Source: CAKSXP01 sp964539115
Lineage (GTDB): Bacteria > Bacillota > Clostridia > Oscillospirales > Oscillospiraceae
Reading direction: 5' to 3'
NCBI GenBank assembly: GCA_964539115.1
Contig: CAZIHY010000112.1
Coordinates: 1-5,224 of the forward strand
DNA length: 5,224 nt
The notes beneath the pieces are model-generated. The model did not search any database. It saw only the letters and a program-made list of their open reading frames with translations, and was not told where the DNA came from. The translations under genes were made by a program, and so were the position numbers. This document shows positions 1 through 5,199 of the stretch, one piece after another (position 1 is the first letter of the stretch; each line of letters begins with the position of its first letter).

Positions 1-1
1 C

Positions 2-73
2 GAGGCCTCTCAGGAGAAGAAAGCAAGGCTCGCGGCAAGAAAGCTTTCGGCTCAATCCGAAAGCGTAAAATGA
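2..73 (+). CDS. 3' end of an upstream gene, possibly PotC-type permease (partial)
   Basis: All three forward frames are open from the left edge for 20-odd codons, so the choice of frame is a judgement. The frame ending at TGA 71-73 gives a basic, polar tail (…EKKARLAARKLSAQ…). Such a tail is typical of the cytoplasmic C-terminus of an ABC transporter inner-membrane subunit. The competing frames stop at 66-68 and 88-90 and look less protein-like (one is Arg-rich, the other ends in KMIYYLL). In Firmicutes potD usually follows potA, potB and potC, so a PotC permease is the expected neighbour. The gap to the potD start is 34 bases with no terminator hairpin, which fits one operon. The product is inferred from context only. 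Confidence 0.35.
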   Translation, partial: EASQEKKARLAARKLSAQSESVK

Positions 74-91
74 TTTATTATTTATTATAAT

Positions 92-99
92 GGAGGAAG
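92..99 (+). promoter_or_regulatory. Ribosome binding site that fixes the potD start
   Basis: GGAGGAAG lies 8 bases before TTG 108-110. The in-frame ATG at 90-92 overlaps the first base of this site, so it cannot be the start served by it. The site therefore argues for a TTG start at 108. Confidence 0.8.
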
Positions 100-107
100 C
101 ATATAAA

Positions 108-1160
108 TTGAAAAAAATCATCCCCGTCATTGTTATCGTTGCCCTCGCGCTCTCTGTTTTTTCCGGCTGCGGAAACAAAGCTGACAACGGCAAGGGTGTT
201 GTAAACATCTATAATTGGGGCGAATATATCGACGAATCTCTGCTTGACGAGTTCACCAAGCAGACCGGGATCACTGTCAACTACCGCACCTATGAAAACA
301 ACGAACAGATGTACTCCGTTCTCAAGCAGGGCGGCTCGAGCTATGACATTGTCATCCCCTCCGACTATATGGTCAGCCGCCTCATCGACGAGGATATGCT
401 CAGACCGCTTAACTTCGATAACATCCCTAACTATGCCAACATTCTAGACGAATATAAGAACGCTGAGTATGACCCGACCAATGAATACAGCGTGCCCTAT
501 GCAGGCGGCGTTGTCGGAATCATCTACAACACCACCGTTGTAACCGAAACTGTTGATTCCTGGAGCATCATGTTCGATCCTGCTTACAGCGGCAAGGTCC
601 TCATGATCGACAACCCTCGCGACGCTATCGGCCTGGCCCTCAAGTATCTCGGCTATTCCCAGAACACGACCGACGCAAATGAGATCGAGGAGGCATACCA
701 GATCATTGCGGACGCTACTGCCGCCGGCGTATATCAGGGCCTCGTGATGGACGCCATTTTTGACAAAATGGAAAGCGGTGAGGCTGCCGTCTCTGCGTAC
801 TACGCCGGTGATTACCTCTCCATGGTCGAGAACAATCCCGACCTCGCTTTCGTCGTCCCCAAAGAGGGTTCCAACCGCTTCATGGATGCAATGTGTATCC
901 TTAAAACAGCAGAAAACGTCGAGAATGCCGAGGCTTTTATAAACTTCATGTGCTCTGTCGACGCCGCAACGACTAACGCCGAATACATCGGCTACACCAG
1001 CGCTGTTGACGGCGTGCGCGAAAACCTCGCTCTTGAGCCTGAGTATGAGGATATTATGTATCCCTCCGCTGAAATCCTTGCAAACTGCGAATATTTCATG
1101 AACCTGCCGCAGGATACGCTGACCCTCTATGACGAACTCTGGGTAAAGCTCAAATCTTGA
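108..1160 (+). CDS. potD: Spermidine/putrescine ABC transporter substrate-binding lipoprotein PotD
   Basis: This is the extracytoplasmic polyamine-binding subunit of a PotABCD-type ABC importer, anchored to the outer face of the membrane as a lipoprotein. The start is taken as TTG 108, giving 350 residues, because the earlier ATG overlaps the Shine-Dalgarno site and because this start yields a clean signal peptide: MKK, a hydrophobic core, then lipobox FSGC with the lipidated Cys21. Family landmarks match my recollection of E. coli PotD: NIYNWGEY (33-40), FTKQTGI (49-55), YENNEQMY (62-69), YDIVIPSDY (79-87), NEYSVPY (125-131), LGYSQNTTD (181-189), PKEGSNRFMDAM (241-252) and IGYTSAV (284-290). 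The amine-contacting acidic residues appear kept (Glu39, Asp168, Asp250), as do Trp37, Tyr40, Ser85, Tyr87 and Tyr286. Two tryptophans of the E. coli pocket appear as Tyr222 and Phe248. It is probably the last gene of its operon, since a strong terminator follows 22 bases after the stop. Whether it prefers putrescine or spermidine cannot be read from the sequence. Confidence 0.95.
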   Translation: MKKIIPVIVIVALALSVFSGCGNKADNGKGVVNIYNWGEYIDESLLDEFTKQTGITVNYRTYENNEQMYSVLKQGGSSYDIVIPSDYMVSRLIDEDMLRPLNFDNIPNYANILDEYKNAEYDPTNEYSVPYAGGVVGIIYNTTVVTETVDSWSIMFDPAYSGKVLMIDNPRDAIGLALKYLGYSQNTTDANEIEEAYQIIADATAAGVYQGLVMDAIFDKMESGEAAVSAYYAGDYLSMVENNPDLAFVVPKEGSNRFMDAMCILKTAENVENAEAFINFMCSVDAATTNAEYIGYTSAVDGVRENLALEPEYEDIMYPSAEILANCEYFMNLPQDTLTLYDELWVKLKS

Positions 1161-1185
1161 CAACATTGGCCAATTAAGCGATAAT
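1157..1185 (+). promoter_or_regulatory. SigA-type promoter overlapping the potD stop codon
   Basis: TTGACA (1157-1162, consensus) is followed by exactly 17 bases and then GATAAT (1180-1185, five of six consensus). The -35 box begins inside the potD stop region, and the -10 box runs into the left arm of the terminator hairpin. The expected transcription start is near 1192, leaving a leader of about 40 bases to the ATG at 1232. It is the obvious promoter for the downstream membrane protein gene. Identification is by sequence match only. Confidence 0.75.
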
Positions 1186-1219
1186 CAGGATATGACAAAC
1201 GTCATATCCTGATTTTTTT
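1183..1219 (+). terminator. Rho-independent terminator after potD
   Basis: A perfect 13-bp stem (1184-1196 pairs with 1201-1213; A1183-T1214 can add one more pair) closes an AAAC tetraloop (1197-1200) and runs directly into seven T residues (1213-1219). This is a textbook intrinsic terminator. It lies 22 bases after the potD stop and ends only 12 bases before the next start codon, so the next gene cannot depend on read-through alone. Confidence 0.9.
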
Positions 1220-1231
1220 GAGGACAGTTTT

Positions 1232-2671
1232 ATGTTTAATTATATTCGAAAAAACATTCCCGCTGCGGTCCTTCTCGTCGTCGGGCTGGTCTGCGCTCTA
1301 ATACTCTGTGCGCAGCGCGTGCTGCTGGAAGCCGACAACCGGCTCGTATGCGTCGTCATGACGCAGGATGACGTGGACAGCCTGAGCTATGTCCCAAAAT
1401 CGCTCAGGCTTTTCGACGGGGCTTCCACGCTCGACGGCACGGTTTTGCTCGTCGAGGATGAAAATCAATACAGCTATGTACCTATGGAGGGCGTGGAGTA
1501 TGAGTCCGGCGGCTCTGTGCGCTGTTTTAAGCTCATCGAAAAATACGCTTCGCGCTATGCCGCGCTCGGCTATGACGGCGCACAGGAGATCGAAAACATA
1601 CTTTACCGCGCTGTAACAGACCGCAACATCCGCGTCGTGTGGCTGACGCCCTTTGCCGACGCGCGGACCGGAGAAATAATAACAGACGGCGCCGTCTATG
1701 AGGAGGTCATACAAAACCTCAGCACGCGCATCGCCCCGCATGGGCTTGCGGTCTCAAACGGGGAGTTTTCCGTATTCCCCGAATATGAGCCTAATGAGTG
1801 GCTACTCTGCGGCGTACTGCTCGGCATACTCGGCGCAACCCTTCCGCTTATCAGTTCTATATTTGAAAAAACAAAGATAAGGAAGGGACTCTTCCTTTTG
1901 TTTTGTGTGGTACTTGCCTTTTTGACATTGTGGATAAAGCCGCGTACAGCCGCCCCTTCCCTTGCCGCCGCCTGCCTGTTCCCCTGCCTTTCGATGTACT
2001 GGGTGACATTTCAGCTGAAGCCCGTCAAAGGAGACGTCCTTGTCACAAAACTGGGCGTTTACTGCAAAACGATATTTCCCGCATTTTTAATAGCGCTGAT
2101 CGGCGGATTTTTTGTCGCGGCTTTGCAATCCTCGAGCGAATACATGCTTGCCGTGCAGAATTTCCGCGGAGTCAAGCTCAGCCAGATAGTGCCCCTGTGC
2201 TTTGCAGCCGCCATCATCTATTTGAAGCTGTACGGCCGGGAAGGGCTGAAAGATATCTTATCCAGCAAAAGAATTATTATATTTATCTTAATAATCGCGC
2301 TTTTGGCAGTCATTGCAATTTTCCTGATGCGTACAGGAGACGGACTGCTCTCAGTTGGAACGCTTGAGCAGCGGTTCCGCAACATGCTTGAGCGGACACT
2401 TATAACACGGCCAAGGACAAAAGAATTCATTATTGCATGGCCCTGTCTGGCGTTGGCCTGCGCTCTGGCGTGCGCAGGCGCAAGGCGCTGGATCTGGCCG
2501 CTTGCAATCATCTCAACGATCGGCTTTTCCTCCGTTGTAAACACCTTCTGCCACTCGCGTTCTCCCATTTGGCTGTCCTGCGTACGCAGCATTATGGGGC
2601 TGCTTATCGGGCTTGCGCTCGGCATGATCGTCATATGTGCTGCCGATCTTTTCAGCCGCAGAAAAAACTGA
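1232..2671 (+). CDS. Multi-pass membrane protein, DUF5693-like
   Basis: A 479-residue integral membrane protein of unknown function. The ATG is preceded by GAGG (1220-1223) at 8 bases, directly after the terminator T-tract. Topology by eye: one N-terminal helix (about 10-28), a soluble domain thought to be outside the cell (about 30-187), then about nine hydrophobic segments (roughly 190-211, 219-235, 240-260, 280-300, 329-343, 347-366, 401-416, 421-437, 454-471) and a basic C-terminus (RRKN). Landmarks I associate with DUF5693 proteins of Firmicutes are ILYRAVTDRNIRVVWLTPF (123-141), FRGVKL (321-326), RTGDGLLSVGTLEQRFRNML (367-386), RPRTKEF (393-399) and VVNTFCHSRSP (435-445). By recollection most relatives are well over 550 residues; the shortfall here lies in the N-terminal soluble domain. 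DUF5693 genes often sit beside csaB, a polysaccharide pyruvyl transferase gene of S-layer and cell-wall polymer anchoring, but no such gene is in the window. A cell-envelope role is inference only. The gene appears to be transcribed alone. Confidence 0.75.
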   Translation: MFNYIRKNIPAAVLLVVGLVCALILCAQRVLLEADNRLVCVVMTQDDVDSLSYVPKSLRLFDGASTLDGTVLLVEDENQYSYVPMEGVEYESGGSVRCFKLIEKYASRYAALGYDGAQEIENILYRAVTDRNIRVVWLTPFADARTGEIITDGAVYEEVIQNLSTRIAPHGLAVSNGEFSVFPEYEPNEWLLCGVLLGILGATLPLISSIFEKTKIRKGLFLLFCVVLAFLTLWIKPRTAAPSLAAACLFPCLSMYWVTFQLKPVKGDVLVTKLGVYCKTIFPAFLIALIGGFFVAALQSSSEYMLAVQNFRGVKLSQIVPLCFAAAIIYLKLYGREGLKDILSSKRIIIFILIIALLAVIAIFLMRTGDGLLSVGTLEQRFRNMLERTLITRPRTKEFIIAWPCLALACALACAGARRWIWPLAIISTIGFSSVVNTFCHSRSPIWLSCVRSIMGLLIGLALGMIVICAADLFSRRKN

Positions 2672-2684
2672 AACATCTCCAAAC

Positions 2685-2718
2685 AACAGCGCAGGGAGGA
2701 AAAGCTCCCTGCGCTGTT
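2685..2718. terminator. Shared hairpin terminator between convergent genes
   Basis: A perfect 14-bp stem (2685-2698 with 2705-2718) encloses the six-base loop GAAAAG. It starts 13 bases after the stop of the plus-strand gene and ends 29 bases beyond the stop of the minus-strand gene. The plus side is followed by a broken T-rich run (TTATATGTATTGTTTTC). The minus side reads GTTTGGAGATGTTTT and then a further TTTTTT within the end of the other gene. Neither is a perfect U-tract, but stem strength and position support a bidirectional terminator. Confidence 0.75.
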
Positions 2719-2747
2719 ATATGTATTGTTTTCTCGATGATGAATCT

Positions 2748-4427
2748 TTAGGCGTCTATGGCCCTCTGATAGCAGTCAATGCAGTCCTGGATACCCATCT
2801 GCTCCAGAGTTGCAATATAGCTGTCCCAGTCATTCTCAAGCGACATTTCGCCGACAATGAACTTTACGTAGCTCTCCTGTACACAGGTCATGATATCGCC
2901 GTAGCGGGAATTATACAGTTCCGCATCCTCAATCGACATGGAGACGCTGCCGTCGATCATCCAGGAGCTGTCCATCGTCGTCCAGAGATCTATAGTGTCA
3001 AGGCTGTTCTGGTTAAAGCCGTAGAACTGCCGGCGCCAGTCATATACATAGGTGCCGCGGAAGGCCGTGAACATGAAGGGCTTGAACGATTCGCTGACTC
3101 CGGTCCAGAGGTCAAATATCTCCTCGCAGTACTGCGGCTCGCCGTTGTCGTCAAAGTAGTACGTCTCGCCCTCATATCCGCCGTAGTTTAGGATATAATA
3201 TCCTTCCTCGGAGAACCAGAAGTCAAAATACCGGGCAATGAGTTCAGGATCTTCGGCCGTAGTCGTAATGCATATTGCGCCGCCATGAATGCGCTCGTTG
3301 TTGAAGGCGATATGGGTGACGTCGCCCTCCTCTTTGACCGGGTTGAGTATACCCATCAGCGACCATTCCTCATTCTCGGAGTAGTCGCGGTCTGTGGTAG
3401 CCCAGGATCCCTCGCCGGAATAGCATCCGACAGTTTCGATGAGTTCGGGATACATCTGCATGTTCGTATTCTGGATCGTTACGAAGTCCGGAGAGATCAG
3501 ACCCTCGTCATACCAATCCCTCAGCATATACAGATAGTCACGGTAGTTCTCCTCATAAGGACCGTACTTGATCGTTCCGTCGACGTTCATAAACGGCGGG
3601 AAGAGCGCCATGCCGTTGAATGCAAAGATGTCATAGCCCGCCGACAGGCCGCCGTTCATCATATCGTATCCGGACATCCACATCGCATTGGTCAGGCCCA
3701 ACTCGGTCTTCACCGCAAGCAGCGCGTCATGAAGGTCGTCATAGGTGATGAGCTCGGAAGCAGTCTTCCCAACCTTCTGCAGGAAATCCTCGCGGATCAG
3801 CAATCCCTGCGTCCTTGGAAATCCCTCGTCATAAAGACCATAGATAAGCGCCATTGAACCGTCTGAAAGAATGGCGTAATCATCCAGATCCTCATTGTTT
3901 TCCAGCAGCGCCTTATAGTTTGGCATATAGTCATTGATAAGGTCCGTTAACTCCATTGCAAACTCTTCATTGAGCATCTCCACCGCGCCGCCGTTGAAGT
4001 ACTGCTGCGGCTGATAGCAGACATTCGGCCAGTCTTCGCTGGCCACCATTACCTTGAAGTTTTCGGCAGCCCCCACAGTGCTGAGAAGCTGGTATTCAAC
4101 ATGTACGTTGGTGGCCTCTTCAAGCGCACGTACATAGTGCAGCTCGTGCATATCCTCAACGTATGGGGCAATAGGCCCCGGCAGGGTATCCATCATTGTG
4201 ATGGTAGCGGTCTCCGCGAGCGGAAAAATGCTTTCCTCAGGAGCATCTGCCACCTCATCGTCCTCGGGCGTTTCAGGCTCGTCCACATTTTCCGTGGGCG
4301 GTGCGTCCTCTGCCGTTGGAGCTTCCGTTGACTCCTCCGCCGGATCAGACTTCGATCCGCAGCCGGCAAACAGGCTGAGAATCATAAGCAGCGCGAGGGT
4401 CAGAACCAACATGCGTTTTTTCACCAT
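2748..4427 (-). CDS. Extracellular solute-binding lipoprotein, family 1 / LplA-like (ABC sugar uptake)
   Basis: A 559-residue lipoprotein that would capture a solute outside the cell for an ABC importer. The start is fixed by AAAGGA (4439-4434 on the minus strand) six bases before the ATG. Residues 1-23 form a lipoprotein signal peptide (MVKKR, hydrophobic core, LFAGC with Cys23). An unusually acidic, Pro/Thr/Glu/Ala-rich tether follows (about 24-66). The folded part shows typical LplA/YtcQ-type features: MVASEDWPNV (127-136), LLIREDFLQKVG (209-220), YLYMLRDWYDEGLISPDF (298-315), FWFSEEGYYILNYGGYEGE (413-431) and a C-terminal VGEMSLENDWDSYIATLEQM (525-544). The family mostly serves oligosaccharides, often from plant or host glycans, together with LplB/YtcP-type permeases. 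No permease or glycosidase gene adjoins it: a terminator follows, and about 770 gene-free bases precede it. It is thus either an orphan receptor or served by a permease elsewhere. The substrate cannot be named from the sequence. Confidence 0.9.
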   Translation of the reverse strand: MVKKRMLVLTLALLMILSLFAGCGSKSDPAEESTEAPTAEDAPPTENVDEPETPEDDEVADAPEESIFPLAETATITMMDTLPGPIAPYVEDMHELHYVRALEEATNVHVEYQLLSTVGAAENFKVMVASEDWPNVCYQPQQYFNGGAVEMLNEEFAMELTDLINDYMPNYKALLENNEDLDDYAILSDGSMALIYGLYDEGFPRTQGLLIREDFLQKVGKTASELITYDDLHDALLAVKTELGLTNAMWMSGYDMMNGGLSAGYDIFAFNGMALFPPFMNVDGTIKYGPYEENYRDYLYMLRDWYDEGLISPDFVTIQNTNMQMYPELIETVGCYSGEGSWATTDRDYSENEEWSLMGILNPVKEEGDVTHIAFNNERIHGGAICITTTAEDPELIARYFDFWFSEEGYYILNYGGYEGETYYFDDNGEPQYCEEIFDLWTGVSESFKPFMFTAFRGTYVYDWRRQFYGFNQNSLDTIDLWTTMDSSWMIDGSVSMSIEDAELYNSRYGDIMTCVQESYVKFIVGEMSLENDWDSYIATLEQMGIQDCIDCYQRAIDA

Positions 4428-4693
4428 TCTTCATCCTTTCTAAATATTTTTAACTTTCCTTACTGTTTCATCGTCCTTTGCGATCATACAGCCTTACACC
4501 CAGGCTGACATATCAGCATCAAGGCCGCTGTATTTTCGCCATATACAGACGAAGAGCCCATATCTCTATATGATATGGGCCATGCGGCGCTTTCATGACT
4601 TTCTCTTCCGGTTCTGACTCGATGCGCCGCAAAGCGCCAATCGTTATTTTATACAATTTTATTTTGCTAAATTAATAATCTTTGTATATTATT
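4428..4693 (-). promoter_or_regulatory. Long structured 5' leader of the solute-binding protein gene
   Basis: If transcription starts near 4693, the leader is about 265 nt and densely paired. Hairpins, in plus coordinates: 4556-4564 with 4572-4580 (9 bp, perfect); 4528-4533 with 4543-4548 (6 bp); 4504-4508 with 4513-4517 (5 bp); 4489-4494 with 4502-4507 (6 bp, overlapping and therefore excluding the previous one); and 4470-4473 with 4481-4484 inside 4463-4466 with 4488-4491. A long-range pair has two exclusive forms: 4583-4590 with 4624-4631, or 4586-4593 with 4631-4638 (8 bp each). The first 40 nt can also pair TATACAA (4688-4682) with TTGTATA (4656-4650). The Shine-Dalgarno site at 4434-4439 lies outside these stems, and no U-tract terminator is evident. 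I recognise no known riboswitch class. A cis-regulatory or stabilising RNA is inference. Confidence 0.4.
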
Positions 4694-4699
4694 ACAGCT

Positions 4700-4728
4700 A
4701 TTCTACAATATGACATGCCATTTGTAAA
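4700..4728 (-). promoter_or_regulatory. Promoter for the solute-binding protein gene
   Basis: On the minus strand TTTACA (4728-4723) is separated by 17 bases from TAGAAT (4705-4700); each box matches five of six consensus bases. An A-rich stretch (CCAAAAAATC, 4740-4731) lies just upstream of the -35 box. The start site would be near 4693. No better-spaced pair was found nearer the gene, although TATAAA at 4653-4648 is a possible alternative -10 box with a poor -35. The spacer holds the near-palindrome ATGGCATGTCAT (4721-4710). Confidence 0.55.
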
Positions 4729-4790
4729 GTGATTTTTTGGACTGTAACCATAATTAAACGGCATACTTATAAGAGTTTTAATGCTGAAAC

Positions 4791-4840
4791 AATAAAAAAG
4801 AATCCCCCTGATGCAGCTGCATTTTCTGCATTAGAGGGAT
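4791..4840 (-). terminator. Minus-strand intrinsic terminator with no visible gene
   Basis: Positions 4802-4816 pair with 4826-4840: 15 positions with one C/A mismatch and one G-T wobble, around a nine-base loop. On the minus strand the stem is followed by TC and then six T residues (4799-4794), the form of an intrinsic terminator. On the plus strand no T-run follows. It would stop transcripts coming leftward from the 4850-5200 region, where I see no minus-strand gene. It also insulates the promoter at 4700-4728. Confidence 0.7.
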
Positions 4841-4891
4841 CCACTCCGTAAAGACAAATCAATCGTCAAAATATGATATTAAAAAAAGTAT

Positions 4892-4923
4892 TTGAATTTT
4901 GGGGTATCAGAAAGTGTTATACT
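4892..4923 (+). promoter_or_regulatory. Possible extended -10 promoter
   Basis: TGTTATACT (4915-4923) is an extended -10 element (TGn plus TATACT, five of six consensus). The nearest -35-like box, TTGAAT (4892-4897), is 20 bases upstream of it, which is longer than ideal. If active, it would start an RNA near 4930 that runs through the GC-rich hairpin block toward the gene at 5200. Weak evidence. Confidence 0.3.
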
Positions 4924-4983
4924 GTAAAAAAACCTTGTGGATACTGACTTTTTTGCAGAATAAGACACTTAAAACAACAATTC

Positions 4984-5014
4984 GAGGGCGAAAGCACTCA
5001 TCGCTTTCGCTCTC
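4984..5014. repeat. Inverted repeat / strong hairpin in the GC-rich block
   Basis: GAGGGCGAAAGC (4984-4995) pairs with GCTTTCGCTCTC (5003-5014) over 12 positions with one G-T wobble, enclosing a seven-base loop. No T-run follows on the plus strand, so it is not an obvious terminator in that direction. It marks the left edge of an abrupt GC-rich block lying between AT-rich flanks. Confidence 0.6.
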
Positions 5015-5038
5015 TTGTCTGCCAGCAGGGACAGATTT

Positions 5039-5077
5039 GTCAACGGCGGGCGAAGCCCGTTCATCTTGACCGTTGAC
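5039..5077. repeat. Nested inverted repeat in the GC-rich block
   Basis: GTCAACGG (5039-5046) pairs with CCGTTGAC (5070-5077), eight bases and perfect. Inside it CGGGC (5047-5051) pairs with GCCCG (5055-5059) around a GAA loop, giving a stem with an internal hairpin and an unpaired run TTCATCTTGA (5060-5069). With the hairpin at 4984-5014 this makes a compact, strongly folding unit that would form as RNA in either direction. Function unknown. Confidence 0.5.
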
Positions 5078-5124
5078 GAGGATGGCTGCCGCTGCTATTG
5101 TTCGCTACAACGGAATGAAAATAG

Positions 5125-5152
5125 TTGAAAACTCATATATGAGTGGTATAAT
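5125..5152 (+). promoter_or_regulatory. Strong promoter of the gene starting at 5200
   Basis: TTGAAA (5125-5130), a 16-base spacer and TATAAT (5147-5152, consensus) form the promoter. TGG immediately before the -10 box adds an extended -10 element. The expected start is near 5159, leaving a leader of about 40 bases to the ATG. Very good match by eye. Confidence 0.8.
5131..5144. promoter_or_regulatory. Operator-like perfect palindrome inside the promoter spacer
   Basis: ACTCATATATGAGT is identical to its reverse complement and fills 14 of the 16 bases between the -35 and -10 boxes. A dimeric repressor bound here would block RNA polymerase directly. I cannot assign it to a regulator family, and the first eight residues of the downstream gene do not show whether that gene is the regulator. 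Confidence 0.55.
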
Positions 5153-5199
5153 ATGTATGTCTAAGAAGTTGGAAAATTGGAGATTGGTGGTGAGAAGAT

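Larger units (their letters stand above)
4428..5199. other. Gene-free regulatory stretch between divergent genes
   Basis: No convincing protein-coding gene lies here on either strand. From left to right it holds the structured leader and promoter of the minus-strand lipoprotein gene, an AT-rich part (about 4641-4800), a minus-strand terminator, a second AT-rich part (about 4841-4980) with a weak plus-strand promoter, a GC-rich hairpin block (about 4981-5113), and the promoter/operator of the gene at 5200. The sharp change in base composition at about 4981 and again at about 5113 suggests that the block has a separate origin from its flanks. Confidence 0.6.

Noticed and set aside
86..91. TATAAT just before the potD ribosome binding site
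   Set aside because: There is no -35 box at a suitable distance (GCGTAA at 63-68), and the resulting start would cut into the Shine-Dalgarno site. More likely a chance match in an AT-rich spacer.
444..1166. Long open frame of 240 codons on the minus strand opposite potD
   Set aside because: It is the antisense shadow of potD: no ribosome binding site, no recognisable domain, and the plus-strand frame is clearly the conserved gene.
2637..3191. Plus-strand open frame of 184 codons spanning the convergent junction
   Set aside because: It overlaps the end of the membrane protein gene, crosses the terminator hairpin and then runs antisense to the lipoprotein gene. No ribosome binding site was found.
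3285..3857. Plus-strand open frame of 190 codons opposite the solute-binding protein gene
   Set aside because: Antisense shadow created by the codon use of the real minus-strand gene; the translation resembles no protein family.
4465..4476. Mini leader frame AUG AAA CAG UAA on the minus strand in the solute-binding protein leader
   Set aside because: The AAAGGA before it is only two bases from the AUG, too close for initiation, and three codons without a repeat pattern do not suggest attenuation.
4912..4970. AAGTGT (4912-4917) and ACACTT (4965-4970) as a possible inverted repeat around the weak promoter
   Set aside because: Only six bases with a separation of 47 in AT-rich DNA, easily expected by chance.
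4969..5064. 31-residue minus-strand frame (MNGLRPPLTNLSLL...) in the GC-rich block
   Set aside because: There is no Shine-Dalgarno site before the ATG and no clear promoter, and the sequence is constrained by the hairpins. Not called as a gene, though noted in the finding on the block.
5015..5128. Plus-strand frame of 37 codons (TTG start) in the GC-rich block
   Set aside because: There is no convincing ribosome binding site, the start codon lies immediately after a hairpin, and its end overlaps the promoter of the next gene.
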